DNA of 64,000 nucleotides from Isoetes taiwanensis (GCA_021234155.1 JAJEKV010000041.1:5196829-5260828), one strand, 5' to 3'; counted from the first letter of the stretch, positions 1 through 12,140 are shown. Notes: generated from the sequence alone by a model not told the origin. Made by a program: numbers and translations.

Positions 1-870
1 GAAAAAAGACCGAGAAAAGGAAAAGAGGAAAAGGGTCAGAAAAGGAGGAAAAGGGAGGGGGAAAAGGGGAACAGGAGAAGGGTGAGGAGCAAGAAATTGA
101 AAAAGAGGAAGAGGAAAGGGGAAAAGGGCACGGAAAAAAAAGGGAAGAGAGAAAGAGTGAGGAAAGGGGAAAACGAGCAGAGGAAATGGGAAAAGGAAAA
201 GTGGAAAAGGGAAAAGGAGGAGAAGGTGGGAAAAGGTGAAAATGGGAACATAAAAAGGGTAGAGAAAAGGGTATGGAAAGAGGCATAGGGAAAGAGAAAA
301 GGAAAAAGAAGGAAGAAAGGAAAGAGAAAAAGGGAACGGAAAAAAGCGAAAAGGTGGCGAAAGAATGAAAATGGAAGGGAAAGGAAAAAGGAAAAGGAAG
401 GCGGAAATGGGGAGGTAAGGAAAATGGGCACGAGGAAAATGGGAGAGGGAAATGGAAAAAGAGAAGCGGAAAAGGGCAAGGGATAAAAAGGAAGATGATG
501 GGAAAAGGAAGAAAAAGTGCATATGAAAAGGTGGGGAAAAGAGATGAAAAAGGGCATGGAAAAAGGGAAAGGGAAAGTGAAAAGGAAAAGAAAAAGGGAA
601 GGGCGGGGAAATGATGAAAAGGGAAGAGAAAAACTCCGTCAGAAAAAAAAAAGGAAGGGAAAACGGAAATGGGAAAGGGAAGCGAAGTGAAGGGAGAAGG
701 AGGTAAAAAAGGAAAAAAGAAAGAAGGGAAAAAGAAGATGTATAGGAAAAAATAGAAAAAAGAGAAATGGAAAAAGAAAAGTGTGTAGAGAAACGAGCGA
801 GAAGGGAAATGCGGAATAGAGCAAAAGGAAAAAGGAAGAGGAAGAGGAAGGGTGTCGAATGCACAAAAGC
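1..870. repeat. Purine-only low-complexity tract
   Basis: About 870 bases made almost entirely of A and G, in short blocks such as GGAAAAGGGAAA, with scattered T and C only. No unit repeats exactly, so it is a degenerate polypurine tract rather than a clean microsatellite. The long open frames on either strand (Lys/Glu/Arg-rich on plus, Phe/Ser/Leu/Pro-rich on minus) follow from base composition and are not genes. The tract begins before the window start. The strict strand asymmetry could favour triplex or H-DNA structure, which is an inference. Confidence 0.9.
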
Positions 871-1038
871 CTCTTAAACCTCAGCAATGTTAGGCTTGGT
901 TTCTATTAGGTTTTCGTCCACACAGATTTCCAACTTATGCTTAGCAAATGCTGGGCACCATTACTAGTATTATATAAAGAATTAGATTACACAAAAGTGA
1001 AAAAACGAAACAAAAAACTCCTAGGGGCATGAGCAAGG

Positions 1039-1086
1039 CATGTTTTAGAGTTCAACTATCTCCATGTTTTAGAGTTCAACTATCTC
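1039..1086. repeat. 24-bp tandem duplication
   Basis: A 24-base unit starting CATGTTTTAGAG is present twice, perfectly and in direct tandem. It lies just beyond the 3' end of the LINE coding relic. Confidence 0.85.
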
Positions 1087-1385
1087 CATCCTGGACCCAG
1101 GAACACTTGAAGTAGTGAAGGAGGCCTTGGACTGTGCCAATCCTATCCATGGATTTATCGTAGGCATGACCCATCTTCCTGATATGAGCGATGGCCATTA
1201 GAGCTACCGCTTGGTGGAAGGAGCTCTTTATCATGCCGATTGAAATTCTTTGCTCACCAAGGGCCACCGGGCACCTACGTTTCCATGCTACCCATAAGGC
1301 AATGCAAATGATAGAGTAGCCAAGCTTATCAGTCTGCAACATTCCAATTTCTGGCCATTGAAGTTGAGATGCATCGAGGTGAATC
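1076..1385 (-). pseudogene. LINE ORF2 C-terminal tail
   Basis: Reads IICIALWVAWKRRCPVALG and then a helical stretch ending at a stop at 1076. The W..W..RR.PVA pattern is typical of the tail that follows zf-RVT in plant LINEs. Its upstream continuation (toward higher coordinates) runs into R1 sequence near 1385, so the first residues of the open frame there are not LINE-derived. Confidence 0.6.
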
Positions 1386-2450
1386 AAGGGAATGTCGTCG
1401 ATTCGCGCAGCGAATCGGCATTCTTGCTCAAGACGAGCATGCATGCATCGCATGCGTCGCATGCATGCATCGCATGCGTTTTGGGCCGTTCATCAGGTTG
1501 GGTGTTTGCTACTTATTGCAGAGTTCTTCATCGACGTTTCATCGGCGCTTCCTCTTCTCTCGCCAGCACCTTTATTCTCTTTGATTTGTTTCCAGGCGGG
1601 GGAGGGCTTCTTCCCGCCTGGTTTGGCCAATTTGTCGTTGCTTTCCTGCTGTCCTTTCCAGCCTTTAGCCTTCATCCCGCGGACCTTCGGCCCCTCGATC
1701 CTAGTTTGTTAAGGAAGTCCTTTGGTATTCGGGCGCTTTGTTGGTTTCATGCGAATCGCGGTGGTAAGAATGTCGTCGATTAGCGGCGAATCGGCATTCT
1801 TCTCAAGACGCAGCATGCATATCGCCGCATGCATGCATCGCATGCGTTTTGGGCCGTTCATCGGTTGGGTGTTTGCTACTTATTGCGAGTTCTTCATCGA
1901 CGTTTCATCCGCTTTTCCCTCTTCTCCGGCAGCACCTTATTCTCTTTGAACCCACCCTCCCCCTTCTTTGTTTATTATATTTTGTACAAGTTCTGTTTAT
2001 CATGTTTTTCCACCCGGTGGGTGATGCTTTTTTTCCACCCACTGGGTGATGCTATTCTTTGGTATGTTTCTCGTTTGTTGTTGGTGATGTGCAGGTACAG
2101 GTTGGCGAGCGCCATCCGTTTTGACTTCTCCATGCGCGGGTTTTTGGGAGCGATTCTATGCCTTACGTTTGTCTAAGCCCCTTGCCGAAGGCTTATCACT
2201 AGGGTTTTTCCTCGAAAACCCGAAAGGGCGGGGTTTTTTAATCCCGGTGATAAGCTTTCGGCAGGTACATCAGCCACTCATCTATTAGCATTGTATTTGT
2301 TTTGGGGTCCAAATGATATAATTGGATTTTCCCTTTATTTTTCGTGGGTAGTTCGCATGTGTGCAGCTATCCACTGTCCACCATTGTAGAAAATCTGCTG
2401 AGATGAATGAGAAGCCTATCTATGGGCGCTTTGTGGTTTCATGCGAGTCG
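1385..2450 (+). repeat. R1 repeat, copy 1 (inserted in LINE)
   Basis: A composite repeat with two similar heads (starting near 1390 and 1765). Each head has a dyad around the GAATGTCGTCGATT and GCGAATCGGCATTC arms, then alternating CATGCATG, then a CT-rich block ending TTATTCTCTTTGA. The body contains a second hairpin near 2180-2260 (GGCTTATCACTAGG against CCGGTGATAAGC) and a conserved 3' part (TTGGGGTCCAAATGATATAA through GAATGAGAAGC). No coding capacity is evident. The copy is flanked on both sides by LINE sequence. I do not recognise the family; a non-autonomous element is likely. Confidence 0.7.
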
Positions 2451-3258
2451 CAGTGCAAGAATCACCCAATCCCAAAAGGCTCTGATTCTCGGGCAGAAGA
2501 ACATGCCAAATAGTTTCAGCCCCACCATATTGAGTGGGCAATTGGTGTTGTGCTGAATTCTTCTTTGTAGCAAGCAAGACATGGTGGCAAGGCCACTGTG
2601 CCAGCTAAGCCACATGAATAGCTACACTTTCTTGGTGCAGTATGAAGACCAACACCGCTTGAGCTGCCTTGCTAGGTCCAGGCTTGTGAGAGTTGTGTGG
2701 CTTGCCACACAAGGAAGCAAATCATCAAGCAAGGCCTGGTAGATCTCCCTAACTGAATAATATATCTTGTTATTTAGAAGCCAGATCTCCTCGCTGCCAT
2801 TAGTGATCGAAAGAGCATTAATTTACTGCATAATTTCTCTGTAGACCATTTCGTCAGAACTAGTGCACGCTATAGCTTTCTTGAGTCTGGTCCAAGACCA
2901 CCATTTTAGGCAACCTACCAGCTTCCCATGGGGCTTGGGTAGGCTTGAAGCAGTCTTTCACATCCTGACACGCCTCCAAAATCTTGCGCATTACTGGTGA
3001 AGTGCCTGAGCCTATCTTGAAATCAATAAAGCATGTTGATACAGTAGAGAGGCTTAGAGAAGGTTTGGACACTAGGCTGGCTTTGCTAAGCCAGTACCTT
3101 ATGAAATCAGAGCCAAAGGATGCCTCACCATTAAGAGCATTCCAAACAAGTTTTCTCACCAAAGCTTGAGCGTGTTTTTGCAGGTCCTTACCTCCAAGTC
3201 CCCCATAAGCTCTTGGTTTGCAGACCTCAGACACGCAATCTTTGTTGCGCCTTGCCAA
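2440..3258 (-). pseudogene. LINE thumb and zf-RVT region
   Basis: 3258-2860 encodes a connection segment of the type that follows plant LINE RTs (NGEASFGSDFIRYWLSKASL). From about 2860 to 2440 another frame reads LFMWLSWHSGLATMSCL followed by spaced Cys residues and FWDWVILALR. This matches the zf-RVT domain found after the RT in plant LINEs. The frame contains stops. The R1 repeat begins directly after it. Confidence 0.7.
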
Positions 3259-4637
3259 ACAAAGGACCGCATAAACTGCTGCATCCTTTGGTAAATATAT
3301 TTAGGGGTTAACAGGGTAGAAGAGAGGTACATCAGGGAGCTACAGAGTGCACTGTTGGCTATGGTGATTCTGCCTGCAATTGAGAGACCTTTACAAACCC
3401 ATATATTAACTCTTTTCTTCGATTTGTCAAGGACAGTTGCCCAAGTGCCTTGTGGAAAGGCTCCCATAGCTAGTGGAAGCCCAAGTAGTTTGGTGAGCTC
3501 ACCTTTTCTAATTAGCTGATATCCAAGTTTGGCAATAAGAGGAGGAGGCTGGAACTCATGAGGCCATAGGATGGAACTCTTTTTCGGATTTAGATTCACA
3601 CATGTCACTGTGCTAAAGGTCTGAATTGTTGCAAGACAGTTGGCAATACTTCCATTCTCATAATTCAAGAAGAAAAACGTGTCATCAGCAGATTGTTGGA
3701 TACAAAGCTGCTTGGAACCCTGTGTTGGCATGTTGATGCCTTGTATATCTCCAGCTTGCATCTTACTCTTGATTAAGAGAGTGAGCACATTTGTCGGATA
3801 AAGATGTAGGGGGCCAAGGGGCACACTTGTCTGACCCTTTTTCTTAAATCAAAGAGCTGAGAGGGACTGCCGTTTATAAGGATAGAGACAGTGGCTGATT
3901 TGTTGAGGCCCATGATTCAATGAATTTGTTAGCAAACCCGAACTTGCTCATTATCTTACGAATAGCATCCCACTGGACCGTGTCAAAGGTTCGTTTAAAA
4001 TTGAGCTTCATCATGATACATTTTTGCTTGCTTTGATCCGCCCAATGAAACCCTTCACAAGCCGAGAGATAGTTGACTAGAATACTTCTTCCAGAAAGAA
4101 ATGCAGATTGTTCAGGCTCAATGAATTTGCTGAGGAATGGCTTAAGTCTGATGGCTAACAGTTTGGCAAAGAGCTTGTATGTGGTATTAGTGAGGGCAAT
4201 TGGGCGCCACTCTTCGATTGTCTCCCTTTGGAATAAGAGCAGGGTGAAGGCTTTCATGTTGCCAAATCCCTCTGAAAACATGAAGAAGATCCTCCCCAAG
4301 GTCATCCCAAAATTGAAGAAAGAATTGGAGGGGGAGGAGGGGATCCATCCGGTCCTGGGGACTTGCCGTGTATCATGGATCTAAGAGTTATAAGAATGTC
4401 CCCTTTGGTAATCGGTGTGCATAGAATACCATTGTCACATGAATTTATTGAGCGGTTGAGAACCTGAAGGCAACAGTCCATTGCTTCCTCATAATCATTT
4501 GGAGTGCTATCATGAGAGAAGAGCTTTGAGTACATATTCAGAAAGTGCCTTCTTATTTCTGTCGGTTCCTTTGTGTACTCATTAAGTGGAGAGCTTAAGA
4601 GTATTGATTCCATTTTCCATAACTCTGTTACTTGCAC
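3156..4637 (-). pseudogene. LINE reverse transcriptase, degenerate
   Basis: Three consecutive frames (4637-4302, 4305-3874, 3824-3156) give a plant LINE reverse transcriptase. Visible landmarks are the SPGPDG turn, the WRPIALTNTTYK block (finger/palm entry), QSAFLSGRSI, the palm A box with FDTVQWDAI, and the palm C box reading SADDTFFF. The first residue of the catalytic [Y/F]xDD-type box is Ser instead of the usual aromatic, so this copy is probably inactive even without its two frameshifts. Known role of the family: target-primed reverse transcription of its own RNA. Confidence 0.85.
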
Positions 4638-5181
4638 GCCGGAAAAAAACCTTTGAGCTCTCGTTGTCCATATTATTATGCCATTTTACTTTACAACGCA
4701 CAACAACTCCTCTTGCTTCACTTTCTTCTATTGATTTGATTTTCCCTTCAAGGTCTGCCTCATGATCTTGTAGAGAGACATCCATGGGATTTCTCATAAG
4801 ATTGGATCTTACCTCTCTGATTTTGTTAAAAAGCTCCATTTTTGCTTCTTTAAATCTTTGAACTCTCTCATTGCCCCACTGTTTGATCCATACCTTCATG
4901 CCTTTGAGCTTTTGAGCCCAGCTATGCATACTTTGAAATGAGCCAACTTTGGGCAAGGTACCAAGGAACTCTCTAAAAGGCAAGCAGAATTCTGATTTGT
5001 TTAAGTAGCTAGCATTGAATTTAAAAGGCCTAGATCCAGCTCTCCTTGATAAATGCATTGCTCCATCAATTTCTAGCTTTTGAAAAACATGATCTGACTG
5101 TGTATAACCATGTTGTCCTTCAACAAAATGTTTATCTAAGAAAGGTGCAAATCGACTTACCAAATAAAAACGATCCAGCAA
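4582..5181 (-). pseudogene. LINE ORF2 linker between endonuclease and RT
   Basis: A 199-residue open frame rich in charged and Trp residues. It contains the type of segment that joins the endonuclease to the reverse transcriptase in plant LINEs, ending in a WHxxxDNxSKVFFRRAS-like stretch that is typical just before the RT. The next piece (4637-4302) overlaps it in another frame, so at least one frameshift separates them. No endonuclease catalytic motifs are visible upstream of 5181, which suggests 5' truncation. Confidence 0.7.
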
Positions 5182-5213
5182 GGAATATACTCTTTTGTTG
5201 CCATCCTGGTTTG

Positions 5214-5450
5214 TTTACTAGAATTATATTGGATCATAAAGCACATTTTCTAGATTTAAGAGTTGAATTGAAACGAATTTTATCATCAGTGGGATCAAAA
5301 GGCCTAAGAGAATAATATAATGTTGTCATGTGCACAATTTGATAGATATACTTACAATTCTAAACTAGCATCAATGTTCATAAAGAAAAGAAAATAGTCT
5401 CATATTCAAATATCTATATAATCGTGTTCAATTTGAGCACATTTTTCAAG
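5214..5450. repeat. Dispersed ~235-bp repeat, copy 1
   Basis: Begins TTTACTAGAATTATAT and is closely similar, with scattered substitutions, to 41268-41500 in the same orientation. Long identical blocks include GCATCAATGTTCATAAAGAA. It starts just upstream of the LINE relic. Non-coding. Confidence 0.8.
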
Positions 5451-5580
5451 TGTGCAAAATACGATGCAGAAGGTCTGAGTCTTGATTTAATATCGGCTTT
5501 GCAAGACATAGATGAATGCTTTGGATGTTTTTCTCTTTAAATCCCATGGCTCGCTATAGGGTCCCCATGGACGTTAAATA

Positions 5581-5820
<240 letters not shown>

Positions 5821-5914
5821 ATCTCACATCCTTGAAGTTAAGAGAAGCTCTGGTATAATTAATCCAATAATCGACAACATTTTCAATACCTTCTTGGCCT
5901 AGAGAATCCTCTCT

Positions 5915-7213
5915 TTATTCTTCCACCAAAAGCCTATAAGGCTGATATATATTAATAATTGCAATAGTTCTAGAACAATTTCTTGGATGAATGCTTAAAG
6001 TCTTTGCAGGTAATCTTTTGCTGGCATGTCTGACCTTGCAAAGTGCCATGCCTAATGGCGCTCTTTTTGTCATTGGACTCCACTCATGTTGTATGATTTT
6101 ATGAATGTTATCTACAGTCTCATTGCAAACAACGCTTTCCTTATTAAGCACTGCTACTTGCATCAACATGTTCTTCTCTACTAGATGCCACACCATTTTC
6201 TTCTAATATATAGACATTGACTTGGTCACTTCCAGAAAACAAATCGCAACTGCATATTATAATTGTTTGGACACCTTCATATTTGGACACCTTCATGTGA
6301 GGTTATTTAATAGAACACTTATTATCTAACTGATTGTTTTGGAGCATATTTGTATGAGGCGTTAACCAGTTGACTTGGACCATGAGATGGGAATTTAGGA
6401 CTACGTAATTGATGGCAGGGGAGGCATTCCATCCCATATAGGCTCGAGGAGGCAGCACCAGCAGAGCCCCTACAAGGGCATAGTGCCCCACTTCAATCAA
6501 TTACAGAACATAATATACGTCCAGGTTATGATTACGAACAATATGGGCTCCAGAAATTGAAAATTTGTTGGTTGCAGGGGCTTCAATCTGTTGCAGAAAC
6601 AACAATCTTTCAAAGCTTTCGGTGTTTGAAGATCTTCCATAAGCTTCCATCTGCAATCTCTACCTTTTTGCAGTGTTGATTCAATTACTTTTCTGGTTGA
6701 TTCCGGAAGCATGTCTGACCTGGGTTGCCTTCCTACCAGTGCCCACATGTTAGCGCCTGATATGACATGTGCTTTCTTCTAATTGCAGCTTTTGTAAGGT
6801 TTCTTGCTTGCACTTGAAAAAATCTGGAGGCTACTCCGTTTTGCTTGAGTTTTCCATTAGGGAATGCTTAACTGCTAATTTATCATTGGTATTTGCTTGT
6901 TTCACTTCCTGTAGACCTTTCGGATATTATGTAGCATGACATCCTTTACAATGGCTTGCGTTGATTTTCCAATGGCAGGTTCAAAAAAGAAGTGCACCCT
7001 TCCATCCTGAACAGTTTTAACTGCTAAAGCCCTCCTTTGCATAGGACGTGAATCTTGAACATGATCATATATAAATCTAACAATTTCATCAATCTTACGC
7101 TTCATTTTCTTTGTCATATTCTTGATATTGCAATCTTCTTGCGCCATTTCTGTTTCTTCGTCATACATCATGGTTCTTGTGTGGTCTAAAGTCAGCTGGG
7201 GGAATTCTGGCAA
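5915..7213 (-). pseudogene. Unrecognised minus-strand coding relic, possibly spliced
   Basis: Four minus-strand open stretches (7213-6902, 6748-6497, 6500-6303, 6196-5915) have protein-like composition but match no family I know. The first has an acidic start and a basic helical centre (MTKKMKRKIDEIVRFIYD); the second begins with a charged helix; the last contains SIHPRNCSRTIAIINIYQPY. They lie directly downstream of the DUF7869 transposase relic on the same strand and could be its 3' exons or a second gene of that element. No splice sites join them convincingly. Confidence 0.3.
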
Positions 7214-7790
7214 GAAGGAGGGAAATCCTAGAGCTGGGTGAAGTTTTAGCCAGAAACTGGGAAATTCTCCTAACGTACAGGCGTTTCTTGGAGTGGTTAG
7301 AGTGGTGGGAACGAAATCTGGTTCATGATTGCATTTTAGTTGACGTGGCTAGTAGTACCGAAAAAATAGATTCCTTAATAGTGCTATTATGTACATACTG
7401 AAAAACCGGTTATGTATTTGAAATGTGATACATAACTTACTCTACATTGGTCAAATGTAGGACACCCTAGCATTCTTTTACCCTTGAACATCTTCAAGAA
7501 GTTTTTCTTATGTGGCAATGCAAAGCTTTGCTTCAATACTGCTCAAATCCTTGCTTCGGCCTGGAATAAAACACTCTACTCTTCCTTCACGGTTTAGAAA
7601 AATTGCAGATAGCAAAAAACTAGAAAACCCTCATGTGCCGATGTTCAAAAAACAACGAAGCCTAGTTCTGCCAAAGCCATAGCCATATCTCTAGCGATGC
7701 AAAAAGAAGCACAATTTCATTATTTTTGTACAAAACCTGAATTTATAGACCATTTTTTGGATTCATACTTCAATAACAATTTTTCATACA
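7214..7790. other. No gene seen
   Basis: AT-rich spacer between the minus-strand relics. The open frame at 7177-7401 on the plus strand has no recognisable features and overlaps the start of the minus relic. Confidence 0.6.
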
Positions 7791-10700
7791 CTAACAAGCA
7801 TCACCAGCGAGGGCTGCATATGCTTCAGCAACAGGCACTGGAATCTTGATAATGTTGGGTAGCTTCTTCCTGTTCGATGGAGCCCAAGCAAAGTCGATTG
7901 TCTCCAATTCAATGCGATCACTAGCAGTTGTTGGCCTCCATCTTTTCTTCCAACAGTTAACATAATTGGTTGGGTACACTTGGTTCCTTATGGGGACAGG
8001 CTCCCACCAAGTGACCTGGACTGTCTCAAAATTCTCCTTCTTATCATCCATTTGGGGCTCCTCCGTGGCGTACTCTACCCATATGGGATACAACACGTCA
8101 TCAGGACGTGCCATAGTGAACATACCCTTCTTCACATCCTTGAATGGATTGAATTCTGGTATGGGTTTATCCTTCAATGGTCCCACGTATGGAGGAGTGA
8201 TGCTTGCAATTGGCTCCGCTACTGCAACCATTTCTGGAAGCTGAGCTCGTTCTTGCCTGATGCATGATCAGAAGTCCTCGTAAGTGCCTTCCCGGCACGA
8301 AATCTTCCCTAGCTCCTGTAAAAGACCCATCCAATACTCAATTGTAGCCGTGAATTGTGCGGAATAGTTGGTTGTTTCTGGGGTGCCCTTCTTGCTTGTG
8401 GAGATTGCAACCCAATGAAGGATGTGCTTGTGGATGTTCTTTCGCAACTGGCCAAGGTCTTTTACTATTGCCTTTGGTGGAAGCAGCTTGGGGCTTCTAG
8501 TCAGCATCATGGGCTTCCCGTCTTCCCCTTCCTTCCACATTTTTATACCACCTGTAGGCAGCCAATCCAAGAAGCACGGACGGGTTTTGTAATACTGACA
8601 GACCACTCACGATTCATTGCAAATTTGAATGTCAGGGGAGTGGTGTGGCCAGTCAATCTATCATCGCCGTCGGGTATGTACCCTTCTATAAACCCCTTCC
8701 AATCTGGCACTTTATCAACAATGTATGGTACAAGTGCATTCAGATTGCATGCGTGGAACTCATATAATAATTCGGGCACGATCAGCACTTCGGCCTTCTT
8801 TAGAGTGGAGGAGAAGTTGCCAAACAAAGCACCAATGTCATCGTGTGTATGTCCAGGCATCATAAAACCCAACTCTATCTCCTCGAACACACCAAGATAT
8901 ACTAGGTATGAAAGATACAAGAATACATACCTGTTTTTGTTTTGACCTGAAGCATTGTCCAGTTGCAGCATCAGTGTTCGGGGGAGGGGCTTGAAAGAAG
9001 GTCCTTCTGGTCTAGGCAAGCTCACAGGGATGTTGCTATTGGTGAGTGCCAATTTCGATTTGAGTGCCGCATTGTTACGCAAGGAAGTTACCCAAACTGG
9101 AGCTGATGTTTTCGGCATTGTAAGATGGCCTCCTGGATACTCATGAACCATCTCGAGCCTTCTCAAGATGCTATTCAAAGAACCTACATGGAAGTTCGAG
9201 TCATCTGGCCATAGATCCAAAACAAAGTTTCCATAGCTTCCCCTCCCATGGCCATGAGTGAGAGCACCTGTCAATGATGTTTTGAGTTTATCCAGTCTCC
9301 AAAGAGACTTCACCGATTGCTGCAATTTTAGAATCATTGTCTTTGCCTAGTCCATCTTATCATGAATAATACAAACATAGTCTTTAGGATACCTATGGGA
9401 ATATAATCTCCACGACCAATACTGGGTGCGACAGGAGGCTTGCTCCAATCTGTGTGCTCTTCTCTGGTCATGCAATATCCTCCTTTCTGCCTCATCCTTT
9501 GTCTTCAACAGCTTCGTACGAATGACCTTTTTTGCGATACTGACATCCCTAAAGCTCCTTTTCCATGTTCTATGAAACTCTGCTGGCGAGACTTTCTTGC
9601 CTGTCAGTGCCATAACTTCTACATTCACCTCATCTAGGATGCTTGTTTTCGTAAACATTGCAGGCAACTTCCTAACGTTTTCCCAGATGCCATCTTCATT
9701 CCTCCGACTACGGTGAGGCAAGGATTCACAATTCTCCCTTATGAACATGGAGAAAATAGCCCCGGATGCTAAGGTGGATGCATGAGGTTTAAAACTACCA
9801 CAGTTGCCGTGCTCTGCTTTGCGAGCACCCTCGATGTATTGTGCTTTCCATTTCAAATACCCTGACTTTGAGATTCCCAGCCCAAGGTACCAGGCTCTCT
9901 CACAGACTAGCCTGCTATGCAACACCAGACGTCCCACTCGACGGCCTTTCATGTTGTTCCCAAGCATGTCATACACAAATGTTACCCTGTCGCTAGACTT
10001 CGTTGCATAGAATTCCTTGCGCATGTTGATGACCTGATTATGTGACAACTTTGCACAACACCTGTGTTTGCAACACAACATCGTTCGGTATTTCAAAATA
10101 GCCTCCCTAGAGCTAAGGCATTCAATCTTAGGCTGTCTCAGGAACCACCTACGCTGATGGGAGTGGAAAGTGTACTTGCGCCTCTCGAAGTTTGGATGCT
10201 TCTCAATAACAGAGCTACCTTGACTTGACAAAGTATCTGCTTGCTCGGTTGGCCTTGCAGTCAAGATCTCAGACACTTTTACACCATCCACTGTAACATA
10301 TTCATTACTCCACTTTCAAGCATACCTGCTTTTGGTACCTGTAAACAAGCCTGACAGTGAAAATTCACTTCCGCAGGAATCGGGTAACCCTCAACAATAG
10401 ACACTCCAATGCATTTCAACCCTAAGAACTGGTCGCATACTGCATCATCTGGGCCTGTAAAGGATATAAAATCCTTTCCCGTAGGAATGGAGTCGGAAGA
10501 GTGCCATATTTCACAGTCCTTCTCCAGTAAAGTGTATCTGGTATGGGGGATGGGTTCCATAGTAGATTCCACTCTCTGTGAGGTGGACGAGACATCCTCT
10601 ATATTGGATTCACGGACGTCTTCCTCTCTCCAAAGAATGAAGGATCCTTTGGCTTCTCCTATAGTTTCTGCATCCGGAGTAGGCCATCCCCTCAAAAACC

Positions 10701-10821
10701 ATTTGAACACAATCACTGACAGCTCCAGCAGGGATGGCTCTGAAATGGCACTGGTTAGAGTCCCCAGCGAATCCTTTGGCAATGGGACGACCATCCTTGA
10801 AGATGTACACTTCCCGCACAA
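7791..10821 (-). pseudogene. DUF7869-type DDE transposase, inactivated
   Basis: Minus-strand relic read in the order 10821-10279, 10291-9347, 9337-8543, 8606-8268, 8231-7791. The N-terminal part (VYIFKDGRPIAKGF ... PTPDAETIGEAKGSFILW) resembles the DUF8039-like domain of plant transposon proteins. The middle has a Cys-rich block (MLCCKHRCCAKL). The catalytic core shows IIHDKMD, then HGHGRGSYGNFVLDLWPDDS, LQLDNASGQNKNRYVFLYLS and MMPGHTHDDIGALFGNFS. These are the acidic-residue blocks of the DUF7869 family, which is taken to be a DDE-type nuclease. Damage: frameshifts near 10290 and 8600, a TAG directly after HDKMD (9344-9346, where CAG would fit) and a TGA at 8265-8267. Cluster A palindromes lie immediately upstream of the first frame. 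Confidence 0.75.
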
Positions 10822-10900
10822 CAGATTGAATCAGAACTTGGGGTCAGGCTATTTAGAACAGAACATAATGCAACACAATTAGCCGTGATTAGGGACCTCA

Positions 10901-11455
10901 TATCGGACGGATGCCCAATTTGACCCATGGTGCACTCCGCACGGGAGCCCATATTGGACGGACATCCAATTACAGGCCCGAGCCAATTTGGCATATCCAA
11001 GGGGTTCTGAAATTGGGCGGCCACCCAATTTGGTTCAGAAGCATCGCTTAGGAGGCCACTGGGAAACTGAAATTGGGCGGCCGCCCATCCTAACTTCCCG
11101 CTTGCTGTACACGGCAGGCAATCCAAATTGGGCAACCGCCTATCCCAACCTCCAGTTTCTTCTTCACAGCAAGCAATCCAAATTGGGCGCCCGCCGAATT
11201 TGTTTTTCATTTCTTACACAGGGGGAACCATGGATGCTTGTATTCTGCCCTCTCCTGAATTGGAGCACACCGGCCAAGGCAAATTGGGCCTGCCCAATTT
11301 GTCTTCCATTTCCTGCACAGGAAAACACATGAACGCTAGTATTGGGCGGTCGCCCGAATTGCATGCTGTGCACGTCGCTCTGCAGGCCAGCAAGATTGGG
11401 CGGCCGCCCACATTGGGCATGTAATAGAGTAGGGGTCCTCAAAATGGGCGGGTTT
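10901..11455. repeat. Palindrome array, cluster A
   Basis: About nine imperfect copies of a 22-bp palindrome made of the half-site AAATTGGGCG, a 2-bp GC centre and its reverse complement. Starts near 10901, 10951, 11010, 11070, 11125, 11180, 11281, 11341 and 11395. The 11010 copy departs from a perfect dyad at one pair; others show G-to-A or C-to-T changes at CpG positions or lack one half. The array lies between two divergent pseudogenes, the DUF7869 transposase (left, minus) and the methyltransferase-like gene (right, plus). That position would suit a shared promoter or a protein-binding end region (inference). Apparent ORFs through it, rich in GRPP, are artefacts of the repeated half-sites. 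Confidence 0.85.
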
Positions 11456-11460
11456 TGAAG

Positions 11461-12140
11461 ACTGTAAGATCGTGACTCCCCAGAGTGGGCGGGTCATCAA
11501 TTTGTATCAGCACTTGGACTGAGTGCCGAACCTGCAATCTTAAAAGAAGTCAATTGGCAGGCCAAGCAGAGGCAGTTTCTTTAAGGCTAGATCATTGAGG
11601 AAGAGGGAGCTCAATCAAGTCACCAAGATAAAGTATACATAGCAGACTCTTGAGTCTATATAGCTAGTAAGCATGGAAGCACAAAACTTGAAATCCATGT
11701 TCTGACATCAGTAAAAAACAGGCATTTTCAAAAAATTGTTTTACCAGTTGAGTTAACATGAATTCGAACTCAAGAAACACTGCCAAAATCATAGATCTAC
11801 ATTTTTTAAGAATAATTACCTTGAGAGTGACTGGCACCATGTAAGTTCTTCGATCAACTATATTAAAGTAGGCGCTCAAGATTGATGGAGGGTTAATTTG
11901 AATGGTTTCAAAAAAAAATTAATTTCCTAGATAAAAATGTTTTTTGGCCTCTACCAAGGTATAGATCCCAAAAAAAGGGGATAGTTGCTATTAAAGCAAT
12001 ATATATATACATATTTATATGACCTTCTGGGTTACCACCTTAATGGCCCATGTATACATTATCATGGGCATTATCTATACGTGATATATAATTTTTGATA
12101 TTTGTAGTTTTTATCTAGGGGAATTTTTTCTATAACTAAC
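11461..12140. other. Spacer, no gene seen
   Basis: AT-rich sequence between the cluster A palindromes and the methyltransferase-like relic. It may hold the promoter of that gene, but no motif is distinctive. Confidence 0.5.

Larger units (their letters stand above)
1076..5181 (-). mobile_element. Decayed plant LINE (non-LTR retrotransposon), interrupted
   Basis: Minus-strand pieces occur in the order expected for a plant L1-type ORF2: linker (5181-4582), reverse transcriptase (4637-3156), thumb/connection (3258-2860), zf-RVT zinc-binding region (about 2860-2440) and C-terminal tail (about 1385-1076). The pieces lie in different frames with stops between them, so the element is dead. Its 5' endonuclease is absent or beyond recognition. 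The segment from about 1385 to 2450 is foreign: it is a copy of the R1 repeat inserted after the zf-RVT region, and the LINE tail resumes on the far side. Confidence 0.85.

Noticed and set aside
36-887. Long open frames on both strands in the purine tract
   Set aside because: They follow from the A/G-only composition, which makes stop codons rare; no protein-like sequence.
10755-11442. ORFs rich in GRPP/LGRPPN through cluster A (and similar ones at 25671-26064, 28197-28559 and 38828-39089)
   Set aside because: They translate the palindrome half-sites in several frames; the same peptide appears on both strands because the sites are palindromic.
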